DNA from: a virus
DNA: 20,193 bases
Strand: one strand, 5' to 3'
Virus record (IMG/VR): IMGVR_UViG_3300036846_000340
Span: 1 to 20,193 of that record
The position numbers were made by a program, and so were the translations under genes. The notes under the pieces are model-generated. The model was not told where the DNA came from, did no database searches, and saw only the letters and a program-made list of their open reading frames with translations. Positions 16,350 to 20,193 of this stretch are shown here, one piece after another. Numbering within the stretch: the stretch's first letter is position 1; every line of letters starts with the position of its first letter.

Positions 16350-16808
16350 CTAGCGCGTGGTGTCAGTCACTGGCCCTAGCCTAGGGAGGGGCACGTCCCT
16401 GGGCCTCCCCCCAGGGAGCCTACACCGTCCCCCCAGACCATAGGCCAGCACCTTCCTGCGCATGGTCACAGCGTAGCTGTGGCAGACCCTATAGCGATCC
16501 TGTAGCTGGCGTATCGTCATGCGCTCTAGGTCACGTATCGACAGGGAGCCGTCACCTATGTCAGCACGCAGTCCAGCGATACCAGCGGCACCATGTGACG
16601 GTCCCTTGGGGATGGCACCATGTGGGTTACCGATGGCCGGGTTACCAACAGGTTTATGGTAGGTCATAAGACGGGTTGCAGACCCTACAACTACAGCTGC
16701 CACAGCCTCGACAATCTCGCAGACCATGCCTGTCGCCGCTTCCGGCGGCTGTGGGACCGCCTTGGGTCTATCCTTAGCTACCGCACTAGCCAATTGGCCC
16801 TCTCGCAT
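16350..16808 (-). CDS. Possible HTH regulatory protein (152 aa)
   Basis: The frame starts at ATG 16808 (MREGQLASAVAKDRPKAVPQ) with GAGG about 10 nt upstream. The C-terminal half contains SIRDLERMTIRQLQDRYRV and CHSYAVTMRRKVLAYG, which reads as a helix-turn-helix with a basic recognition helix. It is isolated from the gene upstream by an intrinsic terminator and has its own upstream region with one perfect and one degenerate copy of the AACGC-N7-GCGTT dyad, so it could be an autoregulated phage regulator. The N-terminal half is not recognised, and some chance remains that this is not a gene. Confidence 0.5.
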   Translation of the reverse strand: MREGQLASAVAKDRPKAVPQPPEAATGMVCEIVEAVAAVVVGSATRLMTYHKPVGNPAIGNPHGAIPKGPSHGAAGIAGLRADIGDGSLSIRDLERMTIRQLQDRYRVCHSYAVTMRRKVLAYGLGGRCRLPGGRPRDVPLPRLGPVTDTTR

Positions 16809-16840
16809 CGTCTTTAGCCCTCAAAACGGCTTGGTAGGTA

Positions 16841-16857
16841 TCCGCCCCTGGTGCGTT
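16841..16857. promoter_or_regulatory. Degenerate operator-like dyad
   Basis: TCCGC-N7-GCGTT aligns with the perfect dyads at 16874, 17249 and 17735, with an intact right half-site and 3 of 5 bases in the left. It lies 33 nt upstream of the possible HTH gene. Confidence 0.35.
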
Positions 16858-16873
16858 TTCTGCCAGGGAACGC

Positions 16874-16890
16874 AACGCCACTGTAGCGTT
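16874..16890. promoter_or_regulatory. Operator-like dyad, site A
   Basis: AACGCCACTGTAGCGTT is a 5-bp dyad with a 7-nt centre. It matches site C (17735) at 15 of 17 bases. It lies between the intrinsic terminator and the start of the possible HTH gene. Confidence 0.6.
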
Positions 16891-16902
16891 TTCTCCCCAG
16901 GC

Positions 16903-16929
16903 AAGAAAAGACCCGCGCACGGCGGGTCT
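16903..16929 (-). terminator. Intrinsic terminator
   Basis: AGACCCGC (16909-16916) and GCGGGTCT (16922-16929) form an 8-bp GC-rich stem with a 5-nt loop. On the minus strand it is followed by TTTTCTT. Outer CCCCAG/CTGGGG arms extend it. It ends the transcript of the 68-aa gene and separates it from the gene at 16808. Confidence 0.8.
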
Positions 16930-16951
16930 AGTCTGGGGAGGGAGGGAGGGA

Positions 16952-17158
16952 TTACGCCTTGGCGGGAACCTTCCCATAGTTCTCGTCTGTGGTGATGACG
17001 TTGAGATTGTACTTCACCATGCCGAACGGGGTGGAAATCTCCACGAACGGCCCAGTCTTCGCGACGATGCGGCTCTTGCCGCTCTGGCTCGCCGTCGGCT
17101 TGACGTTCAGCGCAACGACCAAGGTCAGCGTGTTGCCTTCGCATTTCGGAGTAATCAT
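16952..17158 (-). CDS. Conserved small phage protein (68 aa, SxSGK..VA type)
   Basis: The product begins MITPKCEGNTLTLVVALNVK and contains TASQSGKSRIVAKTGPFVEI. This matches a short phage family (M-I-x-x-x-x-x-G-x-T-L-x-L...SxSGKxxxVA) of unknown function that I have seen in many tailed phages. It is a single-gene leftward unit with its own terminator and an AACGC-N7-GCGTT dyad 91 nt upstream. The ribosome-binding site is weak. Confidence 0.72.
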   Translation of the reverse strand: MITPKCEGNTLTLVVALNVKPTASQSGKSRIVAKTGPFVEISTPFGMVKYNLNVITTDENYGKVPAKA

Positions 17159-17248
17159 GGCTACTTGTGCTTTCGGTTATGGCCTCGGGGCGGAATGCCC
17201 TTTGGCGAAATCAGTCAACCACGGCCTGCCAAAAATCAGCCCCAAATA

Positions 17249-17265
17249 AACGCTCCCGTTGCGTT
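17249..17265. promoter_or_regulatory. Operator-like dyad, site B
   Basis: AACGCTCCCGTTGCGTT matches site C at 15 of 17 bases and shares the half-sites AACGC and GCGTT with 7-nt spacing. It lies upstream of the leftward 68-aa gene. Confidence 0.6.
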
Positions 17266-17302
17266 CCATTCGCCAAATCGGCCAGCAACTGCAAGCACTT
17301 GG

Positions 17303-17330
17303 ACAATCGACAGGTGCGACAATCTGTCAA
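17303..17330 (-). promoter_or_regulatory. Possible leftward promoter
   Basis: On the minus strand a perfect -35 TTGACA (17330-17325) is followed, 16 nt on, by a weak -10 GATTGT (17308-17303). A GACAATC repeat flanks it. It could drive the 68-aa gene, whose operator-like dyad lies downstream. Weak -10, so low confidence. Confidence 0.25.
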
Positions 17331-17384
17331 CTAGCCAGGTTTTCGCCTCGCATGTGGGCGCGTCCGCCCCATCCCATGGGTGCC

Positions 17385-17677
17385 GGTGGGTCGCGCATGT
17401 TGCCCCCGTGCTCGCGCCCGTTGGGCGCTCGCACCCACTGATCTGTGGGGGTGGGTCGCGCATGTTGCCCCCGTACGGTTGGGCATGTGGGTGTTACGGG
17501 TGTGACGGTGTAACGGCCCTCTCCCCCACAGGTGGGTCGCGCATGTTGCCCCTCACCCGGTACTACCTCCGTGAGGTAGTACCGGGTCAGATCCCGGCTG
17601 TCAAGCCCTCCCAGGCACAGGTGGGTCCCGCTCGCTTCGCTCGCGGTCGGGACAGGTGGGTCGCGCATGTTGCCCCC
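17385..17677 (+). repeat. Four direct repeats of a 22-23-bp word (iteron-like array)
   Basis: Copies lie at 17385-17407, 17450-17472, 17531-17552 and 17655-17677, all on the plus strand. The common core is GGGTCGCGCATGTTGCCCC, identical in all four. Start-to-start distances are 65, 81 and 124 nt. Spacers carry hairpins at 17414-17428 (GCGCCC-GTT-GGGCGC), 17555-17587 and 17625-17653 (GTCCCG...CGGGAC). A fifth copy lies in the early gene at 19136. Spacers differ in length and sequence. Confidence 0.85.
17555..17587. repeat. Perfect 15-bp inverted repeat, 3-nt loop
   Basis: ACCCGGTACTACCTC (17555-17569) and GAGGTAGTACCGGGT (17573-17587) are exact reverse complements around CGT. No T-tract on either strand, so not a normal terminator. 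It lies 3 nt beyond the third direct repeat. Confidence 0.9.
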
Positions 17678-17734
17678 AGTCCGCAACATCCCCGGCTCCC
17701 CTCGGCAAATGTTGGCTGGCGAGCCGGCTAACGG

Positions 17735-17751
17735 AACGCCACCGTTGCGTT
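17735..17751. promoter_or_regulatory. Operator-like dyad, site C
   Basis: AACGCCACCGTTGCGTT differs from site A and from site B at two positions each. It lies 134 nt upstream of the first rightward early gene, so it may control that operon. Confidence 0.6.
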
Positions 17752-17885
17752 TACTTCGTCGAAAATCCCAACAACTTCAACGACTTAGCCTGCGACAACA
17801 TGTCACATCGCCAAAACTTCCGACCAAGCGCCCAATATTGGCGTTCGCCTACCAAGTAACAACCTACCACACAGGAAGTCAGGCC

Positions 17886-18116
17886 ATGAAGATCGCTACA
17901 CAGGTACTCCAAGACCTACAGGACAATGCTTCAGAGGACATCGACGCGCTCTGCAACCTGTACGCAGACACCAGGGGCTGCGACATGATGACCGTCCAAC
18001 AGCGCGCCCGCATCGTCATGCGTTGCGACGATGCCAAGGCCGGCGACCGCTATGCCACCTGGACCTTCTTCGTCCGCACCGGCATCCCCGCCTCCCGCAT
18101 CCGTACGAGGGCCTGA
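17886..18116 (+). CDS. Early hypothetical protein (76 aa)
   Basis: First gene of the rightward operon. The product is acidic early (DLQDNASEDIDALCNLYADT) and ends with an Arg-rich part (GIPASRIRTRA). Start ATG 17886 has AGGAA about 10 nt upstream. It ends 2 nt before the next ATG. No domain recognised. Confidence 0.7.
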   Translation: MKIATQVLQDLQDNASEDIDALCNLYADTRGCDMMTVQQRARIVMRCDDAKAGDRYATWTFFVRTGIPASRIRTRA

Positions 18117-18118
18117 CC

Positions 18119-18295
18119 ATGGGACGCACCATGTGGGTACTCCACTGCGCCGCCGCCCATTACCTCCGCACCGGCAACCTCCTGATATTGCACTACAAGG
18201 AGCGCCCCGATTGGGGCCTCCCCTCTCACATCCCCGCCGCTCTGTGGGTCATGTCGGAGTATCGTCTGCAACTACGCAAGCAAGGGAGAGCCTAG
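18119..18295 (+). CDS. Early hypothetical protein (58 aa)
   Basis: The product, MGRTMWVLHCAAAHYLRTGN..., is rich in aromatic and hydrophobic residues (LLILHYKERPDWGLPSHIPA, LWVMSEYRLQL) and ends basic. GAGGG lies about 8 nt upstream, overlapping the end of the previous gene. No membrane helix is clear. Family not recognised. Confidence 0.65.
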   Translation: MGRTMWVLHCAAAHYLRTGNLLILHYKERPDWGLPSHIPAALWVMSEYRLQLRKQGRA

Positions 18296-18297
18296 CC

Positions 18298-18498
18298 ATG
18301 CACACCACTCAACCGCCCACACCAGCTGAGCTGCGAGAGTGGCAACAGCTCCACGAGCGCGCCGATCACTTCGACCGGCTCTGCGCCGCTCGCAAGCACA
18401 TCGACAGCATCCGTGGCTACAGCGACAGCGGCCGTGACGATAGCCTGCGCAGCATCTCCGCTGCCATCCGTGCCTACCTTTCCATCGTCCCGCTCTAG
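18298..18498 (+). CDS. Early hypothetical protein (66 aa)
   Basis: The product begins MHTTQPPTPAELREWQQLHE and is helical and charged (ERADHFDRLCAARKHIDSIR). ATG 18298 is 2 nt after the previous stop, and GGGAGAG lies about 10 nt upstream. Its TAG stop forms the first three bases of the next gene's TAGGAG. No known domain. Confidence 0.65.
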   Translation: MHTTQPPTPAELREWQQLHERADHFDRLCAARKHIDSIRGYSDSGRDDSLRSISAAIRAYLSIVPL

Positions 18499-18507
18499 GA
18501 GACAACC

Positions 18508-18672
18508 ATGACCCTACCCGATGACTTCTTCCGCAAGCTCACCCGTGACGAGGAAACCGAGTTCCGCGAGTGGGCGCGCGCCAACTACGACCCCGACGTT
18601 ACCCCGATGCCCGTCTGGCATCCCGTTGTCCGCGACGAGTGGGAGCGCCTCAGACTCGCTTCGCTCGCTTGA
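18508..18672 (+). CDS. Small conserved phage protein (54 aa)
   Basis: The product, MTLPDDFFRKLTRDEETEFR..., contains EFREWARANYDPD and VWHPVVRDEWERL, a pattern (EFRxWARxNYxP...WHPVVxxE) common to short tailed-phage proteins of unknown role. ATG 18508 has TAGGAG 6 nt upstream. It is followed by a hairpin before the next gene. Confidence 0.72.
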   Translation: MTLPDDFFRKLTRDEETEFREWARANYDPDVTPMPVWHPVVRDEWERLRLASLA

Positions 18673-18682
18673 CCATTGCTTA

Positions 18683-18706
18683 CTGCGCCATCTCCGGGTG
18701 GCGCAG
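18683..18706 (+). other. Intergenic hairpin in the early operon
   Basis: CTGCGCCA (18683-18690) and TGGCGCAG (18699-18706) form a perfect 8-bp stem with an 8-nt loop. Only two Ts follow, so it may be an RNA-processing or partial termination element instead of a full terminator. Confidence 0.5.
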
Positions 18707-18734
18707 TTGGGAACGGCCAGCACAGGAGGGACAC

Positions 18735-18986
18735 ATGGCTAAGTACGAGTTCGGCAAGCGGTGGGATGACAAGCTCCCCCGCTACGACATCAAGTGGCTC
18801 ATGGGCCGCGTCCACGTCGGCACCCCCGACAGCGAGGTCGAAGCCGACATCCGCCGCCGCTGCGCTGCTTGGCCGCCACGCATGATCGGCCAGGCTGTCG
18901 CCTATGCCCTGGAGTGCCACAAGGCCAATCGGGGCCTCTACAACTACGTCATGGGCGGCACCCACCGCCGCCTCGAACTGGGATGA
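18735..18986 (+). CDS. Early hypothetical protein (83 aa)
   Basis: The product begins MAKYEFGKRWDDKLPRYDIK and has PDSEVEADIRRRCAAWP and QAVAYALECHKANRGLYNYV, resembling short phage proteins of the type ...YALxxHxxNxxLYxxVMxG. ATG 18735 has ACAGGAGGG 4 nt upstream, one of the strongest sites in the window; an upstream extension is not needed. Its TGA overlaps the next ATG (ATGA). Confidence 0.7.
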   Translation: MAKYEFGKRWDDKLPRYDIKWLMGRVHVGTPDSEVEADIRRRCAAWPPRMIGQAVAYALECHKANRGLYNYVMGGTHRRLELG

Positions 18987-19171
18987 GCCTAGACCACATA
19001 CCGGGCTTGGAGCGGATACCACACGTATCCGCGCCTCCCCGCCCGTGGCTGCGCTGGCTCGCGCTGGCGCTCGCCATGCTCGCCTGTATGGGCGTGGGCT
19101 TCGCCCTCGGGCGCTACCTCGACGACATCCTCGGCTGGGTCGCGCATGTTGCCCCCGGATGGCACCAATGA
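18983..19171 (+). CDS. Small single-pass membrane protein (62 aa)
   Basis: The product has one clear hydrophobic helix, WLRWLALALAMLACMGVGFA (about 22-41), between a Pro-rich N-terminus and a short C-terminus. It starts by ATGA overlap and ends by another ATGA. Its last residues, GWVAHVAPGWHQ, are encoded by a fifth copy of the control-region repeat. Orientation and role are unknown; an early membrane or spanin/holin-like role is only a guess. Confidence 0.6.
   Translation: MSLDHIPGLERIPHVSAPPRPWLRWLALALAMLACMGVGFALGRYLDDILGWVAHVAPGWHQ
19136..19156 (+). repeat. Fifth copy of control-region repeat, inside a gene
   Basis: TGGGTCGCGCATGTTGCCCC followed by C (21 nt) is identical to the core of the four copies at 17385-17677. 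It encodes WVAHVAP near the end of the membrane protein. Confidence 0.85.
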
Positions 19172-19365
19172 GCATGTACGACGCCCTCAAGCGCCTTCGC
19201 CAGCACCTGTCCTCCCGAGACAGCGCCTGCCTCAAGAAGCCCTACAACAACCGTGAAGAGGCAGAGGAGCACGCCGCCTACATCCACCGCAAGTTCCATG
19301 CTCCCCTCCAGCACGCCTATCGCTGCTGGTGCGGCGCATGGCACCTGACAACCAAGAGGAGCTGA
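19168..19365 (+). CDS. Small zinc-binding type protein (65 aa)
   Basis: The product has C21-LKKPYNNREEAEEHA and YRCWCGAWHLTTKR (C53, C55, H59). The pattern C-x-KK-Y...A..A...YxCxCxxWHLT is a recurrent phage and bacterial small zinc-binding family. It starts by ATGA overlap with the membrane protein gene. Role unknown; nucleic-acid binding is possible. Confidence 0.7.
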   Translation: MSMYDALKRLRQHLSSRDSACLKKPYNNREEAEEHAAYIHRKFHAPLQHAYRCWCGAWHLTTKRS

Positions 19366-19368
19366 CCC

Positions 19369-19845
19369 ATGACCAAGTGCTATGTGTTCGACCTCGACAG
19401 CACCCTCGCCGACCCGACTCACCGGCTCTGGTACATCCAGAAGCCCGACCCCGACTGGCGCGGCTTCTTCGCCGCTTGTGGTGGTGACGAACCCATCGTC
19501 CCTATCGTGAGCCTCTACAAGCACCTGTGGAACGGGGCCGAGGAGGGCCAGTACGAGGATCGCATCCGGTACTACGCTATGATCATCGTCAGCGGTCGCT
19601 CAGACGAGTGCCTCCCGCAGACCGAGGTTTGGCTACAGGACGTGGCTAACCTCGCCTACCACGCGCTCTACATGCGCAAGGCGGGCGATCACCGGCCCGA
19701 CCACTTGGTCAAGTCCGAACTCTTGGACCAGATGCTGGCCGACGGCTGGGAGCCGATCCTCTTCATCGACGACCGGCAACAAGTAGTCGATATGTGGCGC
19801 TCCCGAGGCTACACCTGCCTCCAGTGCGCCCCCGGCAGCTTCTAA
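19369..19845 (+). CDS. HAD-family polynucleotide 3'-phosphatase-like enzyme
   Basis: The 158-aa product shows all four HAD motifs: DLDST (D8, D10), SGR (75-77), K115 in VKSELLDQM, and DDR (134-136), with MWRSRGYTC following. The YMRKAGDHRPDHLVK element and overall length fit the phosphatase domain of T4-type polynucleotide kinase, which removes 3'-phosphates at DNA or RNA ends. No kinase domain is attached. ATG 19369 has GAGGAG 7 nt upstream. It is the last gene of the rightward operon. Confidence 0.85.
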   Translation: MTKCYVFDLDSTLADPTHRLWYIQKPDPDWRGFFAACGGDEPIVPIVSLYKHLWNGAEEGQYEDRIRYYAMIIVSGRSDECLPQTEVWLQDVANLAYHALYMRKAGDHRPDHLVKSELLDQMLADGWEPILFIDDRQQVVDMWRSRGYTCLQCAPGSF

Positions 19846-19892
19846 CCCAACAGTCCTAGGGAAGTTTTTGGGTGCGTCGACAAGCCATGATC

Positions 19893-20193
19893 CTAGCCCC
19901 ATTGCTCGCGCGACGCTGCCGTCATCCAGGATGTCCACTCCCGCCGTGGCGGGTTGTAAGACTGCCCGTCACGCCGCTTGCGGGCTACGAGTACACGCGG
20001 CCGCCGCTTCTTCGCCGCCCGCGCCTGCGTTCTGCGGCGGTTGGCTTGTTCCACTTCAAGCTCGTTGAGCGTCTGCGCCCCGTAGGATCGCGCCTTAAGG
20101 ACTTCCCGTATGCGCTTGACGACTATCTCGGCGGACAAGTTGATCCACTCACCCCTTATCAAGTGTGCGCGGAAGTGGTCGAGGATCGCTCGT
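19893..20193 (-). CDS. Unknown leftward protein, C-terminal part (cut by window edge)
   Basis: The frame is open from the right edge to TAG 19893 and gives 99 residues. A helical part (LIRGEWINLSAEIVVKRIRE) is followed by an Arg/Lys-rich linker (RRRTQARAAKKRRPR) and a tail NPPRREWTSWMTAA. A TTG at 20162 is a possible start, but the frame continues past it without a stop, so the gene probably extends beyond the window. It converges on the early operon. Function not recognised. Confidence 0.55.
   Translation of the reverse strand, partial: RAILDHFRAHLIRGEWINLSAEIVVKRIREVLKARSYGAQTLNELEVEQANRRRTQARAAKKRRPRVLVARKRRDGQSYNPPRREWTSWMTAASREQWG

Larger units (their letters stand above)
17159..17885. 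other. Non-coding control region at the divergence of leftward and rightward genes
   Basis: About 0.73 kb without a credible gene. It holds operator-like dyads B (17249) and C (17735), a possible leftward promoter, the direct-repeat array, the 15-bp inverted repeat and a 10-bp palindrome CCAATATTGG (17832-17841). Several long open frames here are produced by the repeats and are not in one frame. The region probably contains early promoters and may be a replication origin. Confidence 0.6.

Noticed and set aside
17385-17677. CRISPR array
   Set aside because: Direct repeats are 22-23 bp, but the spacers are 42, 58 and 102 nt, contain hairpins, and no cas gene is near.
17165-17731. 188-aa rightward frame across the control region
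   Set aside because: It is open because of GC-rich repeats. Repeat copies fall in different frames, giving WVAHVAP in some and GSRMLP in others, and there is no ribosome site.
18585-19235. 216-aa leftward frame under the early operon
   Set aside because: Three rightward genes with strong ribosome sites and ATGA couplings explain this stretch.
19845-19873. Bidirectional terminator between converging genes
   Set aside because: ACCCAA/TTGGGT is only a 6-bp stem with a 17-nt loop and no clear T-tract; too weak to call.

Overview
The window looks like about 20 kb of a GC-rich tailed-phage genome (or a phage/prophage contig). It carries a near-complete head-assembly and DNA-packaging set: large terminase, candidate small terminase, portal, scaffold-like protein and major capsid protein, plus a collagen-like tail fibre and two HNH homing-type endonucleases. 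No ribosomal, tRNA or cellular metabolic genes were seen. No tail-tube or long tape-measure gene is visible, and the portal is followed by small Pro/Gly- and Arg-rich proteins, so a short-tailed (podovirus-like) virion is the simplest guess; this is inference. The host cannot be named. Strong Shine-Dalgarno sites (GGAGG/TAGGAG), ATG/GTG starts and high GC fit a GC-rich bacterium.

Layout. (1) 1-16,133, all leftward (minus strand): the late/structural block. In transcription order it runs: collagen-like 109-aa protein, 211-aa structural-like protein, 61-aa protein, an uncertain 0.35-kb stretch with a promoter-like site, two small basic proteins, wHTH protein (candidate TerS), TerL, two unknown proteins, HNH endonuclease 2, zinc-ribbon protein, Cys-rich protein, Ig-like tail protein, collagen tail fibre, HExxH metalloprotease-like protein, Pro-rich virion protein, portal, a 15-aa Arg-rich micro-ORF, Pro/Gly-rich protein, 62-aa protein, scaffold-like protein, HNH endonuclease 1, major capsid protein, and a gene cut by the left edge. 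Genes are tightly packed with ATGA/GTGA/TGATG overlaps and with stop codons that form part of the next gene's ribosome-binding site. (2) 16,134-17,885: a regulatory region with two small leftward genes (a possible HTH protein and a conserved phage small protein), an intrinsic terminator, three copies of a 17-bp dyad AACGC-N7-GCGTT, four copies of a 22-23-bp direct repeat, and several hairpins including a perfect 15-bp inverted repeat. (3) 17,886-19,845, rightward: an early-type operon of seven small proteins and a HAD-family polynucleotide 3'-phosphatase-like enzyme. (4) 19,893-20,193: the C-terminal end of a leftward gene that converges on the early operon.

How it works together. The late block packages DNA (TerS/TerL/portal) into a capsid built from the capsid and scaffold-like proteins and decorates the particle. 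The 17.2-17.9 kb region is the divergence point between leftward and rightward transcription. Its shared dyads, one before each of the three diverging units, look like operators of a single regulator. Its direct repeats with interspersed palindromes look like an iteron-type replication origin or a switch. These two repeat families, together with a repeat placed just after the stop codons of three consecutive late genes, are the most interesting structures not explained by the genes.
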